Shown: piece by piece, positions 1-13,766 of the stretch
Numbering within the stretch: position 1 is the stretch's first letter
Layout of the letters: every line of letters begins with the position of its first letter
Source: Solen grandis
Lineage: Eukaryota > Mollusca > Bivalvia > Adapedonta > Solenidae
Assembly (NCBI GenBank): GCA_021229015.1
Contig: CM037785.1
Coordinates: forward strand, 1,580,080-1,644,079
DNA length: 64,000 bases
Direction: 5' to 3'
Made by a program: the position numbers and the translations under genes
Notes under the pieces: model-generated
Database searches by the model: none
What the model saw: the letters and a program-made list of their open reading frames with translations, nothing else
Told to the model about the DNA's origin: nothing

Positions 1-2849
1 GAAAAAGCGATTCAGAGTATGTTTGATAAATTTCTCATTAAGGTAATGCAATTAGAAATATAAAGATCTTCCGCAAACTTCTAGAAATGCATATGTTTTC
101 ATTTGATAAAATGATGCAAAAAAAATTAATTAGCGTATTCGCATCTGCCTTATTATCAGACGCATTGAACAAATTAACAAAACGTTCAGGAAACAGATGA
201 TAACATATTCATTCTGAATTATGAATTTCTTCCGTTAAGAATTTGACATATAAGACTCATCTTGGACTAAATTCGTGTCTTTAGAGAATGTAGTTCAACA
301 AAAGAAGCGAGTTTTTTCTTCACAAGCTTGCTGATACATTTTTAGCACCTGATTCGAAACGAAGGACGGGACTCGACCTAGATCAAGAAGAAAATAAATT
401 TACTGAAATGTCTCAAAAATTAATTTGAATGGCAAAATAAAGGTATGAATTTAGAAAAATGCGATCTTCCAAAGGGGTAAATTAAAATATTCGAAAAACC
501 GCAAGGTTCGAAAAAACGAGGGTATTTTATTTATTTCTTAAGCTTATCATGTTCGACAATTATGTCTTAAATGTAAAACAACGTAATTTACGCAAGGGAA
601 TGTGGAGTTGACCTCGGAAAATAAGATGTTAGTGTTCATCGTAATATTAGATTAATTAACAACTATAAGATGTTGGAATTGGTTTGGAATCATTTTCCCA
701 AAATAAAAACAAAAGTTAGAGCGTTGACCCAAATAGGATTTGGTATTTTGCTAAAGCAGTCTATTTGTCTACTTTTTTACATCTCATGATCTGTATATCA
801 TTCAACAGTAAATAAATGACATCATATTAGGAATCTGTGTCTTTTTTCCACTGTTTTCAGCTTCATGTATTCAAAATAATTGCTTATATACTGTATACTA
901 ACATACCCATGTTTAAAAAAATAAATGAGTGAAACATAGAAAGTGCGTCTCTCTTTATGTTGTTGTTGTTGTTGTTGTTTCAATATAATTTTATAAATTA
1001 TATAAAGCAAATATCAGAAATAAAAAACTGAAGATGTACAAATGTATGTAAACAACAAAGGTTAAAGTTATTATATATAAACAAGAAATATCTTTATAAA
1101 AGATATTCGGCGTAGCTAAATAAGTGTAACATGTAAAATAGATTTAAACTATAATAAAGTTAGAAACATTAGCAAAAATGTTTACCAAGATTATGGGAGG
1201 TATTGTGAAGACTATATAACAGAATGGATTTAATTTCCAAACAAACAAAAAAGAGCTAATCTACTAAATTCCATTAAATATTATGCCCTTAATGATTCAT
1301 TTTAGGTAAAGACAATTCATGTGTAACCAAGCGAAATCGAAAGATCAACAATCGCGTATATTCGATTATTGTTTCCAGATCCGCACAATATAGTGCACGA
1401 CTTCCTGCAGTATTTACCCCAACCGAACCCCCACCCCTTAAGGTCGAGTCCACTTTTATAAATTGGGGGAAATTGTGGTTTTAAAAATAGACAAACTTCA
1501 TATTCATAATGCCAAAGCAGCATTCCTAAATTGATGATATGGAAGTGTTAAAATTTCATTACTGTGTTACCTTTCATTTTTAACTAAATAATAAACCTGT
1601 AATATCAAGTAGAAAGATATAAACAACCTGAAACAACCATTTTAAATTTGAATATCCTACATATCCTAAAACAAATTATACAAGCCAATGATAGCATTGC
1701 ATTTACTCTGGCTTCATTTGCATACCAATATTCGATTGGTTAAAGAAGTAGGTCAAAATCAATTTTATACAGCTACGGCGAAAAGAACCCCTGAACTGAA
1801 ATCAAACTATGTACTTTTATTTTCATTCTCTTGTGTTCCTCAACAATTTATTGAACCAATTAATACGATACTGATAAAGACACCGTTTTGCTTCTGGACA
1901 AAACCTTATTCATCAACTATGTACTTTTAGTTAAAATATATACATGTACATGTAATTTAAAATGCGTATGTCAAATTTGATCTATCCTAAATGTATTTTA
2001 ACTTTTAATCTAGTTTTCGGTTTATTGAAATGTTGTCTTTCAGAAGTGATTATTTTGAAAACAATTTGTTCCACCCTAATTCATGTTTTGCTTTTTGGAG
2101 CAGTCCACAATTAAATTCAATATATGACAACTAGAGCCAGTAAATTTGATTAAATATCAAATGCAGCTCGCTCCCTACCCCCATGCACGTAACGACAATT
2201 TTTAGAAACGTCCAAATTTACGCCCACAATAACACCCCGAATTCTGTATCCGCTCCTGTACAAATAATGAAAATATAAGATACATGTATATATCGATGTT
2301 CATACCGTATAATTCAAAACAATGTATATAGGATACTATATTAGCAATTTTATCTCAGAGAGCATCTCGGTTCTGCCATAAAAGCTCTTTGACCTTGCTA
2401 TTAACCCCGATTCGTGAGGTTCCCTCTTTTCGTGTACAGATGCCAGGATTTCCATTCCAGAATCGGTACAGCAGACATGAGAAACTATTTATGTGAGAGG
2501 TTTCATATTGATATATCGATTCCACACTCATGCATTTCCTACAATGTACTATTTTTTCAAATCCAAGCAGCTTTTTGTCGTACAATAACTTTGGTTGTTA
2601 CAAAAGAAATCGAAGACAGGCTTTCCCTTTTTGTTTTCATGCATATTTAAAAAAAAGAAAAACATACATGTTCGTGTAAAATGATTTACACAGACGGCAA
2701 TGTGTCAAAGAAGTAGACATCCATTCCCTAACTATATAAACACATATAGTTATATTATTCTTAATGTGTTTGTTTGCTTTGACCTTACATCCCATCGACA
2801 ATATATCATTCATTTTGGATACTTTTGTCTACATAAGACAGATATATAG
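1..2849. other. AT-rich unique sequence, no gene seen
   Basis: No open frame here exceeds about 80 codons and none resembles a known domain. Apart from the short TTG run at 959-980, I see no element boundary, inverted repeat or tRNA-like sequence. Confidence 0.6.
959..980. repeat. (TTG)n microsatellite
   Basis: Seven TTG triplets in a row. Read on the minus strand this is (CAA)n, the kind of tail carried by the SINE at 25101-25251, so it could be a SINE tail, but no SINE body lies beside it. Confidence 0.8.
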
Positions 2850-3056
2850 TACTACCATGCCGTAGACAATTGGTATGTTACTACAACCAGACACATCATC
2901 CGGGTCAGTCCTGGAAATATCCTTGTGTACTGAGTACCAAGCACAAGATAGATACAACAGCACCATCTGAACGACTTGGGTATGTTGCGCACAGAAGTTT
3001 GAACCAACTACGGACGGACGTTCTAACAATTCGGCCACCGGGGCCGGTTTTACGTC
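2850..3056 (-). mobile_element. tRNA-derived SINE, family B, diverged
   Basis: The minus strand carries the SINE-B body: a 'ctcagtacacaaggatatttcc' type segment close to the 'ctcagcatataaggatagctcc' type segment of the copy at 13416-13652, followed by 'aggactgac'. Toward higher coordinates lies a decayed tRNA-like head with a B-box-like 'gaagtttgaacc' in reverse sense near 2993-3004 and an A-box-like region near 3015-3035. Diverged, with no clear TSD. Confidence 0.65.
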
Positions 3057-5365
3057 GGAGTTGTATAGAAACTTACAAGTAGAGAAAGCCTCAAGGGTAA
3101 TAGAATAATGTGGAATCGTGAGGATAATCATCTTTTGTTGTTGTCGCATGAACTGATATTTTATTTCTATGCAAATAGGTTCCATTTTATTAATTATCTA
3201 TGACATCAATGATTGTGACGATAAGGTCATTAAACTGTAGATTAAACAATAAAAGTAAGCAAACAAAAACAGCATAAAATCCAGCTCAAACGCATGTTTG
3301 GAACTCAAAGTGCCATGTCAAATATTTATTACATATTTGCATCTAGTTACACCAAAGTATATAGCTTGATTTGTGACACTAAGCGTACCAAGGCTTTCTG
3401 TCAAAATACAGATATTTCTTAGATGCAAAAGCACTGCAATGTATTGCTCAACATTTGATTGCTAAAGTTTAATCTTATTTTCTGTGGTTCGGCAGTGATA
3501 AATGGGAATACACGCAGTTAGATTTCCTGAGGTTCCAATAGATTAGAAGCGATCACGCCTAGCAAATATCTATAATATGAAGAACGGAAATCAAATTAGA
3601 TAAGAATAACTTGCAATGTTTTCTTTAAAAAATGTAGGGAATAATTTCAAAACATAAAATTGGAAAATGGAAATGGAGGCGGGCTAGGCATGAGAAATCA
3701 TATAATAGAAAGCAATTAGGTGCATTGATATAGTGCACGGGCACCTAATAGAGATTTTGAAGGAATTTTCAACTGGCGCTCTGTTAACGACTCTTCAAGT
3801 TTGAGTGATCTCAGAAAACTACTTCCTTTATTTTCATTTACAGAAATACTATTGGATTGCTTTAAAAAGGCTGATATCAGAGAAATCTAACGCGGTCTAC
3901 AAATGCGTTAAATTCGATGAGATATTCCATTCTTTCGAATCTTTTATCATCGTCTCGAGAAATAACACGATTCATTCGGTATGAGTTGGTTCAGGATATA
4001 TAATCAAAAATTCAATTATTACAAATTTTGTTAAGTATTGAATCAACGCAGAGACGAAAGTTTACCGGTATTAATTTTCAAGGAAGAACAAAATAAGGCT
4101 TCTGTTTACCCTTATTGTATGTACAATTATGTTACTAAATATTTTGAACTGGAGTTTTCCTCAGACTCTATTAGATTTCTGAATCTAAATATCCATATGC
4201 AATGTATTGAGTACATTTAAAACGATTGATAAAATTCATTTGTCATATTTTACCTGCTTTTACAATATGGCTGTCATAAAAAAGTGCACATTGTAGTCCT
4301 ATTTTACTTTTAGCAGTTTTGTACCTTTAACAAAACAAGGATACAGGAGATGAGTATACAGTCTGAGGAAGGAGTTTGTCTCCGGGGTAATTTGTGTTAA
4401 TGGTCATTTTCCTACATAATAATGCAGACACAGACACAAACCAATATCCACTTTAGCGGTGTTTTGAAAATGTTTTCTCATTCGGTTTTATTGGCAAGCG
4501 CTAGGCACTTTCAGCTTCTCTATTTACTTCGCATTGTTATATCACGCACTGCCGACTCGTGTACAAGCGATTCGATTCAATCAGAATCGCTTAGCAAAAT
4601 ACCAGATCTGCCTGCGTGTAGTCATATATTCGATTTTACAAAGAAACATTTCAATTTCTAGACGCTAGGAAACAAATTTACAGCCGCAGTAACATTCGAA
4701 CATACAGCTTGCTCGTAAATCCGGTCAAAGCAGCATTTACGTACGTCACGTGATCTCTATCGCATATCTGCACGAATAATTTTCTATTGATGTCATCGAC
4801 GTCATCTTCTATTGAATTTTATTTCGTTATGAAATATTTACTTATACGTGCAGAGGTCTGTTGTTGGCAAACGGAGACTATTGTCTTTGTAAACATAAAA
4901 CATTAAACTTTCTCCTTAATTCGAATTCTAATATTTTCAGTATTTTTACGAGACAATGTTTAGCAATAAACTGACTTCATCCTTAAATAACAGTGTCGTT
5001 ACTGCGAAATACAACCATATAAATAAACGTTACAAACAGCATCCCTTTTGGTGAACTGCCATACAAGCATGCTTAGTTGCCTCTGCTACCGATTAGTTAA
5101 AGTCGATTACAATATTGTATCCTCTCACTGCTGTAAATTCGAGTCAAAACCAACAGAGTTGCACATAACATCAAATTTGATTTGACCTTGTTGAAATACG
5201 GATTGATACGTACATCTGAGGGTTATAAGTTCGGTAAAGTCAAGATCATTATCGTTAAACGACTATCAAGATTAGGCGACATTCAACAAAATTGTAAACT
5301 GTTTGTTTATTGATTTTAATGTTTTAGTCATTTGGAGACTATGTCTGCTTAAGTCAGATATAGGG
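3057..5365. other. AT-rich unique sequence, no gene seen
   Basis: Short open frames only (60 and 79 codons at 4038 and 4422), with no known motif. No repeat structure recognised. Confidence 0.55.
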
Positions 5366-5611
5366 GTGTCATACTGCAGTGTCAAGCCGTAGCAATGTGG
5401 CATGATACCACACACCAAGTCACATTATCCAGTCACAATATCCTGATATCAAGTAAACCAGTTCCGGAACTCCAGTCATATGCTGAGCGCCAATCAAGGG
5501 TGCTGATTACCGGTATAATTTCTACGACTTTGGCATGTCATGGACGGGGATCGAACCCACGGCATTTCGAATCCCTGGCGGACGCTCTAACCACTCGGAC
5601 ATAGGGACTGG
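5366..5611 (-). mobile_element. tRNA-derived SINE, family B, near full length
   Basis: Read on the minus strand, a tRNA-like head starts near 5611. The A box is at 5581-5600 (reverse of 'gctctaaccactcgga') and the B box at 5547-5560 (reverse of 'gggatcgaacccac'). The body follows, with the SINE-B landmarks 'cgctcagcatatg', 'ctggagttccgg', 'gtgactgg' and the terminal 'actgcagt' near 5370. The internal RNA polymerase III promoter boxes are intact enough to call. The same body occurs at 2850, 13416, 28383, 51365 and 59105. Confidence 0.85.
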
Positions 5612-6375
5612 TACATAATTAAGTTGAACATATCAATATTCCTACCTATAAGGACAACTTTGCCTATGCGAGACTGACTTCATTGTTCGAACATCAAGAT
5701 TTTGGCTTGGTCTGCATTTACGCACTATTTCTGCCTGTCTTCACCTTCAAATTTATATAGATCAAATTATCTAATTGTAAATTTTAATTTAGAAGTTACA
5801 AAAAAACGCTTGATCTGCATGATTTTGTTAAACTGTATAACCTTAATATTCAGTATGTCAAAGTTCAAATCAATTTTTTTTTCTCTTTACCATGATACTT
5901 TGCCTCACTAAAGCTCAGCGTTTAACCCAGTCTCACGAAGTGATTTACCAATAAATGGGCCAAATGCTCGACTTAGTATCAGCCAAATCTCCTATATTTG
6001 CGTATTTATTGTCATTTATTGCTAGACGTTGTGAATCCAACAACAAATAAGCAAGATATCTCCACAAATATACAATAGTAGACGGGATTAAGGCTTCTCT
6101 CTCTCTCTCTTGTCTCTCTCTCTCTCTTCTTCTTCTTCTTCTTCTTCTTCTTCTTCTTCTCTTTACTTGACCTTAACTTACTACCACGTATTATAAACTA
6201 AACATTTCATTCCATATCAGCTTACTTCAGATTTCCAAAATCATTCGTATTCAAATTGTGATACTATTGGTCAGGACATTTAACGTTGCCGATTTCTCAT
6301 AATCATTGACTTAAGTACCCCTTTGGTGACTCGAGCATTTTATTTTTCATATGTCCCTACATCTTTCCACTTGCA
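5612..6375. other. AT-rich sequence with one microsatellite, no gene seen
   Basis: Holds the CT/TTC microsatellite at 6094-6164. No coding or element signal otherwise. Confidence 0.55.
6094..6164. repeat. Compound (CT)n/(TTC)n microsatellite
   Basis: Interrupted CT dinucleotides pass directly into about eleven TTC triplets, a 70-bp polypyrimidine tract. Confidence 0.95.
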
Positions 6376-6437
6376 AGTATCTGAACGTCGCTATATGACT
6401 GAAATACTGTTGCAGAAACGGTGAACTCAAACCAACA
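6376..6437 (+). mobile_element. SINE-A 3' end fragment
   Basis: The segment 'gaacgtcgctatatgactga' and 'aatactgttgcagaaacggt' followed by 'gaactcaaac' matches the 3' end of the SINE-A copy at 45034-45234 ('ggacgtcgctatatgactga ... ggcggtaaacccaaa'). Only the last 60 bp or so is present, consistent with a 5'-truncated copy. Confidence 0.7.
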
Positions 6438-7528
6438 TCCGCAAACAATATTGGACAAATTTAAGTCCTGCAATGGTTCCGCTACGTCATGGACTACTTA
6501 CTTCTACCAAAATAACCAAAGTACCCTAATAAAACATTACGAAACATTGGTTATCTCCGTGAAAGACCATGAGGTCCGAAATGTAGCGGAACCATCACAG
6601 GCACTTGACCTTAAGTTAAGTCAATTTAGAAGGACATTTTAAATATTAGCAAGACACTGGTTTCCTTTCCCTGGACCGCTCCCTTCACACATTTATGTCT
6701 TTAGAATTTCCATCTATGTGCGAGAGAATAGCCACATGTTTCGATAAAATCTTCGAATCCGATTACTATTGTTTGGGGTTCACAGTCTTCAACCAGCTAC
6801 AATTATTCCAAGATAAAAATAGTTTAGTCAATATCATGGTTTGTACTCGTACATGTAAGACTACAGAAACGTTGATGGGCTCTTGGCCAAGATTTCTCTA
6901 ACAATTATCTGCTGTCGTGGTATATTGAAATGAAAAACCCTGGTAGCAGGGGACCAGTCTTCACTTAGTCCGCCATCATTGTTTTCATCATATCTTCAAA
7001 ATCATCTCGTTCAATCCCGAGTGACGAGGAATTGATGAGAATAAAGCAATGGGGAAACTCATAGATACATTGGTTTGTATCTCGATTCCCATTGTTTCCC
7101 GTAGCAACGGATACTTTACATCTTTCTCACTTTATTTGTCCCTCCCTTGGGTCGCATGTTCTTTTCGCCCCATTTTTTATTGAATAATTGGATGTATTTA
7201 TCTTCTAAATACAAACGCAGGCTCTCGTTTGGAAACAAAATAGCACAGAAATCAAGGTCTTATTTGCAAAATGAGAGAGATAGTCCATGTTTTATTATTA
7301 ATATCCCCTTTATATATCAAAATGCCGTACATTTGCTTTAGATATAAAAGCCCCTGGTGCGGCAAAAATGTCTTCTGACCATTTATCTTTCCCTCTCCTT
7401 ATCCTCCTGTGTGAAGGCATATTAACTAAAAGTCTGAAAAAAGAGCACAAATAAATTTGAGAGAGAATATTGTCCACAAGAGAAAACTGTATTTATCACC
7501 ATCCGCCATCATGGTCAATATGATAATC
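6438..7528. other. Unique sequence, no gene seen
   Basis: Several 64-73-codon open frames without recognisable motifs. No repeat or tRNA-like structure identified. Confidence 0.5.
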
Positions 7529-7600
7529 GTCATCATCCTAATCATCATCCTAATCATCATCCTAATCATCATCCTAATCATTATCCTAATCATTATCCTC
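7529..7600. repeat. 12-bp tandem repeat, six copies
   Basis: Six consecutive units of 'atcatcatccta'; the last two carry a C-to-T change ('atcattatcct'). The open frames crossing it (an MIRM or IILI periodic peptide) are products of the 12-bp period, not evidence of a protein. Confidence 0.95.
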
Positions 7601-10499
7601 AGTGGCACCACCATCATCACAACCACGTGCCCTGAATTTTATTCTAGCCATGAAGGCCACTTATTTTCTTTTCTTTCATTCTTATCTATTTATAAAACGT
7701 ATAAAAAGAATAATTTATCTAATAATGATGAATATAGATTCCTATGATAATAATAATTATTATTTTTATCAAAATTATTTATTATCGTTATTTATTATAA
7801 TCATCATAAATTTCATTGTCTTACTAGTAAAAACATAACATGCAGACTGTACCACACACAAGAAAAGAATGATTTTTATTCATATCACATATTTATCATC
7901 TACCAGTCTGTCTCTTGTCGAGACTGATCTATTATTATATATAGAAGTCCCTCGATTACTGATCGCTCATCCAGTGACTCCGATTTCTATCTGCCCGCCC
8001 ATGCCATTGAGTTTATATAGATATATGACATTGTATAAATACATCATAAAAGTGTTGCAGATTTATTCGTACACTGGATCTAGTTTCGCATAAGGATGAA
8101 TATTAAGTTCCTGACTCAGTTTGTTGCTCCTTTATGTCAGATGTACGTTTGGCAACGTTCAATTGTGTGTTAGATTTACGCATCACTAATGTTCCAAGTT
8201 CCAAAGTTTATGTATATTGTCCACACAATTTGGGGAAAAAATTACACCACAATCGAAACTGTATACATGTGTATAATATATATTCATTAAACAATATAAT
8301 TATTTATTAAACAGATCTAAGTCCTTAATATAGTACGTCAGCGAGCACAGTGACGTCATAATCTTTTCCAGGAGATAATAGTACATATTGCACAAAGTCA
8401 TAACAATTTGGCAAACACATAATATTTTTCTGAGTTTACGCCCTCTTATTAAGAATTCGCGCCGCTTTTTGACATTTGGACACATGGACGATAAACCAAT
8501 CAACACTAAACTAGTAATCTCAATTTTTGTTTGAGAATTTATAAAGATGCATATTCAAGACAATAAAGTCTTATACTATCTCCGAAGATATGTGCTGAAA
8601 CAGAGGATGTGTTCATAAACTTTTTAAGTTTACTCTTTACTATTGTTTTATTTCATTATAATTTAACTTATCAGAGCATTAACTAGATATTATAAAGTTA
8701 CTTGATTTTCTACTTGGCCACTAAGTGCACGAGCTTTCCTCGCGATTGAAAAACAATGCAACTTCACCAACAACGGTACACAATATATAGTTTAGTTTAA
8801 CTTGAAAATAATACTTAACAATATAGCCCCAGTCAATATTTTAGCTATTTAATATGGATGAACAAGAGTACCACGAAGGTGCTTAAACGCTCACCTATGC
8901 AGCCAATTTTAAAAGGGTCGGAAAAAAAGCCCTGAACAAAACCGGCAGAGCATCAGCCACGAATCATTTGCTGCAACATTTCTTATATCATTAGGGTACT
9001 TTTTTAAGTGTTCTGTCTACTCAGATCTTATTACACCCTTGTTTGCGAACATCTTGACACACAGTTTGAAGGTCTTAATAGAAATAAGAAAATGTTTTGA
9101 AATATCTTTGAAAAGGTTTACAGAATAAGCACTAGTAAGGTCAGAGTGGATAGTAGGGGAAAAAAAACATCAAAAGAGAAAAGAATATAGATTTCCGCCG
9201 TGTCAGACAGCAGTATATGATAAACATGATGACTGGACTTTGTGATCTTTCTTTAAGTCATTTGAACCCATAGTGCCACCAAATTGAAATATCACGGCTA
9301 GACATTTGATGTAATTCTTTATTCTGTGACAAATCGGCAACCGTGCCGTCCAACAATTACTATAACGTAATTATACTGAGCGCCAAGCAAGACAGCAACC
9401 TTTGGTGTACTTTGTTTATAACACACGATCTGTATATATCAATTATAATTAGATACTGTTTTTATCAACGAACTTTATGTTGTTGTAAGTTTCATGTGCA
9501 TGAATGTTTGTGTATATTTATGGTATGCCCTCCAGTGACAGCAGAAAAAATAGACATTATTATCAACTAGAAAATCATTTGTTTTCGCGAGGGACTATTT
9601 TAAAGCTCTCGCATGGTTTTATCCGCCATGATAGTGCGAATGTAATGATAATACTGAATATGGTAAAAAAGGGTGGAACATAAATCAGTATTCATTCATA
9701 TGTTGTTGTTGTGTTTTTTTTTTTACAAATGACCAATACTGCTAAGATCAGAATCCCACGTCTGGTATGATAATTTCGTGCATCACGTGCATAGTTTCAA
9801 TCAGGCGACTGCATTAACCATATGCTGATACGTACCTTATATGGTTAAGGAATACAGAATTAGGAGACGGAATGTTTACGAAAATATGCAATTGTGACCA
9901 AAACCCATTTTTTATGGACGAAATTTACATAAAATAATAACAGTATTCTATCATCTACAGAAGATAGGGGCATCATACTAAGAATCAATCGCCAACTTGT
10001 TTTGCTTACACGCAATCTTATACGTAATTTATCATTCGCCGAATTGAGCAGTGTTAATGTCCATTTATATAGTATGCACAGATCACATTTTTGAAAAATG
10101 CACACATTCTGTTTTACTTAAATAACTCGAGAGTGTGAGAGTTACATTTGAACACTATCCTGTGTAAAATTCTATTTGATCTGTATTTAAAAAAATGAAA
10201 AGAAAAAAGGAGAAGAAGCAGTAACATGATATATGTTAACACTAAATAACTATTTCAAAATTATATCTCCATAATAAAGAATGAGTAAAACCTAAACTGG
10301 TCTGTTTATATTTAATTTCATAGCACTATACACCGTGTCCACTGCTATATGGATTAAAAAATAATAACTCATACCGTGACCGTGATTTTTCTTCAAATTC
10401 CGGTTTCAAGGAAACATCAATATCACGTTTGGAAGATCAATTAAAAATATATCAAAGAAAAAAAAGAGTACTACGTACATTAAAAAGTATAAACACTAA
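7601..10499. other. AT-rich sequence with a possible repeat edge, no gene seen
   Basis: At 8860-8930 the words 'gaacaagagtaccacgaagg' and 'cgctcacct' recall the edge of a dispersed bivalve repeat whose opposite end may be the 'caggtgagcgatatagggcc' at about 35792-35811. That link is from memory and weak. Otherwise nothing identifiable. Confidence 0.4.
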
Positions 10500-10706
10500 T
10501 ACTGTGAAATCATAATGATTCGTGGGGCACCAGTGTTCTTTGGTTTCGTGGAGGGCTTTATCAACGAATATTACACCCCACGAAAATCGTTTATTTGATA
10601 GACCTCGAGTTTTCTTGAACATAAATCCACGAATAAATGTACACACGAAATTTCCTTAAATACATAATCAACGAAATTTAATGCAAAAAAAATTAATGAT
10701 TTTACT
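10500..10706. mobile_element. MITE-1 copy (short terminal-inverted-repeat element)
   Basis: The left end 'tactgtgaaatcat' and the right end 'aatgattttacta' form imperfect terminal inverted repeats. The interior is AT-rich with words such as 'ttcgtggggc', 'ccccacgaaaatcg' and 'aatcaacgaaattt' that recur at 19512-19706 and 63099-63255. It has no coding capacity, so it would need a transposase from elsewhere. Confidence 0.7.
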
Positions 10707-12710
10707 AAAGATATCATCCCTTTAATCATCTCTATCTAATATTTATTTCTTTATGATTGCATATTTTTACTTTGATTAGATTTTCTTCAATATTTATAGA
10801 AACTATGACCTATGAACTTTTAGAAAATAAGATATATATGGTATATAGAAAATACAGTTTACTGCACCAGTGTCGTTAAAAGGTTTTGGATTTCTAAACT
10901 TTCAACCTCACGGGGTTTTATAATGACACTATCGAGAATCTCATTTATTCTTACATGTTCCATGGTAACTTTGCATAATCAAGTTATAGGATCAACAACG
11001 TTTTTGAATTCTTAATAGAAGCTAAAGATAATTTTGTTTATCAAGTAATCAAGGCCAAATTGAATTATTCATTTCTTGTTGAACTACCCTACGAATAGAG
11101 GTGTACTGATTTGCAAAACAAATTGAGCTGGATGCGGATTCCTTTTATTCATTTACAAATTGAACCATCATTCTTTCTTTTCTTTTTTAAGACTTTCTTA
11201 TTCCTTGCTATCTGTGTGTGAATACGCGTGCCTGTTAAGTTACAAGGCGTGTTATTATTTCAATGACAATATACCAATCTGTAGGGCCCATTGTGACAGA
11301 ACGTTGTTATCTATTGTCCTATGTCAGAGAGATATATTCTGATACAGAAACTGTTAATTAAAAGTAAAGGGAAACCAAGATATTGGCTAGGGACATTAAA
11401 AATGCCGTGACGAAAGTCCTGAAATGAGTATATTTCAAACAACTGACAAAAAATGAAGAAGAAACTAGTTATCTTTTAGATACTGTCATTCAATCACGGT
11501 ATAGCCACTGATATATTTAATTAAGCCACAAAGCAACATAGTTTTGCGTGATCAAAACACTTTGCACGTGATTGGCAGTTCGTATTATCACGAACGTTTC
11601 GAGCAAATAAAGTCGAGGGTAGTTTGGATTAGGAAGTTGATATTCTAAATGACTCAATCGATAGAGGATAAGATCCGATCTCAAAATATGTTTCGGTGAA
11701 ACGAAGGCATAGCTCTCTGACGAACACGATATATGGGATCCTGGGAATCCATGCCTTACAAATATTTATCTAGATCAACTCGGAAATCTAACAAAAAGAA
11801 TCCAGAACATGCATTTTAAATATTCCTGAGTTGATAATTATGAATGACAGATGAGAGTAGGTCCCTCTAAGTGGCTCGCAGGTACGGAAAAGTAGCATTG
11901 TTTAAAACACACTATGGTATCAAACCAATTTCAGTGTCGGTGATCAGTACCAAAACTCATTTACAATACCATGCAGAAAAGTATCCTGGCAAAGTTTCAT
12001 GAAGATCGGATGAAAACAAATAGAAAACATTATTGCTAACAGTTTATGCCCGGGTGCCAATTTTCGTCAATTTATATCATGGAATCTATCTTAATTTTCA
12101 AAGATTCTTGCTTAATATTGTTTGCCATCGATTAAATTGAAGCACTCAGAGACTGAGACATTCGGGTGAATGATTCTTAACATTAAAGTAATGGAACAAT
12201 TTGACTAGACTTAATATTTTGACAAAATATCTTTATTAATTGAAATTGAAAGAGTAGACTAGTTTGGACCCATTACCTTTCGAGTACTGAAGTGGGTTAC
12301 GAAAAACTATAAACAAAAGCAGGCCGAATAAGCTACTCTGCATACGTCATTTCCTTTTCAAAATGAATAAAATTAACTCAATAGTCAATACTCCGGCCAT
12401 ACTTATACACAAGCGTTTAAAATCGGTTTGATGGTCGGTTCCATCTCATATGGAACATATCTCACAAAGTATCTCAAACAGATTTTTGCAAGCTACAGAA
12501 CTTCTCTAGTAACTGACTTGAACCATGGAAAATATGCACATATGATATCGTATCATTTTCTGCAGAATTAGTTCATTAGCTTCATCAAAATTTCAAAATC
12601 GTAATAAAACAGAATTTAAGATATTTTAGTTAAGTAAAAAAAACAAAACAAAAAAAAAACACACACAAGCCTGGTTTATCAATATCAGTAAACCACTTTT
12701 GTCATAGTAT
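10707..12710. other. AT-rich sequence with a diverged repeat fragment, no gene seen
   Basis: Around 11990-12040 the phrase 'aaagtttcatgaagatcgga' followed by 'tgaaaacaaatagaaaac' resembles a common bivalve dispersed repeat as I remember it. No second copy in this window supports that. No open frame of interest. Confidence 0.4.
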
Positions 12711-12982
12711 ACATATGTACGGAAGCCTATTAAGGCCATTGGCTTAGGTGTTTTTGTTCTGAGTCAGGAATTATACGTTATAAGCTAGGTCTTGTGATTT
12801 AGTCCTTACGTGATAAAAAGGCAAAGTACTTGCATCATGACAAAACGATGGCGGACGAGTCCTCAGCTATTCACCAATTTCAAAGAGAATGAATATGAAA
12901 ACGATTTTTAATTAGTGAGTAATAAAATATCTTGTTAGTGTAGCCTGATAAAATTTAGTAGATCTATGGTAGTCATATAATC
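12711..12982 (+). repeat. Left arm of the 1.6-kb inverted repeat
   Basis: Matches the reverse complement of 14018-14307. It includes the near-identical stretches 'gacaaaacgatggcggacga', 'gtcctcagctattcacc' and 'gatctatggtagtcatataa'. Confidence 0.9.
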
Positions 12983-13415
12983 TGAGCGCGTTCGGAAATT
13001 ACACTCGTGTCAACTCGGGAAAAACCAAGTGATAACTTGTCAAAACCAAGGTTAGACAGGTGATGTTTCCCGGGTTAACTTTTCTTACCCTGCCCCGTGA
13101 ACAAGGTAAAGCGGGCGATACTATCCGAAACATGTTACACTTGTAGTTTAGAAACATAATGAAATAGTACATTAAATTGTCAAGCAATTAGGCAAATATG
13201 TTCAATTTTAAATGACTATTTAAGTCAGAAAAACTATACATGGGCCTCACAGACTCTATATAATTCATGAGGGAAATGACCTCGTCTCATTATGCGGCTG
13301 ATAAACAGTACATCATTCAAAGCCAGCATAAAGTTGAAATCCAACTTGGAACTCAAAACAAATTATATCACAAATCCTACAATATAAACTGTTTTTGCGG
13401 CAACCATTTTTCCGT

Positions 13416-13652
13416 CCCCGGTGGACGAGTGGTTAGAGCGTCCGCCTCGGGAGCGGGAGGTTTTGAGTTCAATCCCCAGCCGCGACATATCAAAGTCGTA
13501 AAAGAAGGTACTGGTATAGCTCCCTTGCTTAGCGCTCAGCATATAAGGATAGCTCCAGGACTGACTGGCCGGTGTCAGGATATTGTGACTGGGTATCATG
13601 CCACATGTCTACGTTGTGATACTGCAGTGTGGCAGCACTAACAACAAGCAAA
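13416..13652 (+). mobile_element. tRNA-derived SINE, family B, best-preserved copy
   Basis: A tRNA-like head starts with 'ccccggtggacgagtggtta'. The A box lies at 13422-13440, the anticodon-arm-like 'cgcctcgggagcggg' follows, and the B box 'gagttcaatcc' is at 13465-13475. The body runs through 'gctcagcatataaggatagc', 'tccaggactgactggcc' and 'gtgactgggtatcatgccac' to 'actgcagtgtggcagcac', with an 'aacaacaagcaaac' A/C-rich tail. Length is about 237 bp. It lies inside the inverted-repeat element, so it probably arrived after that element formed. The head resembles a class II (Leu/Ser-like) tRNA, but the parent tRNA cannot be fixed by eye. Confidence 0.9.
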
Positions 13653-13766
13653 CTATTTCACCCCTAGCCGTTCGGATGAGTCAGCCTCACCTAATAAACC
13701 CGAGTTATCCTGGACTACTCTATTAGGTTAACCCGAGTAATCAAACTGAACGCACCCTGTGATATC

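Noticed and set aside
13416..13490. Functional tRNA gene
   Set aside because: The A and B boxes are good, but the sequence runs on into the repeated SINE-B body, so it is a SINE promoter head. The same reasoning removes the tRNA-like sequences at 5540-5611, 52740-52820 and 63631-63690.
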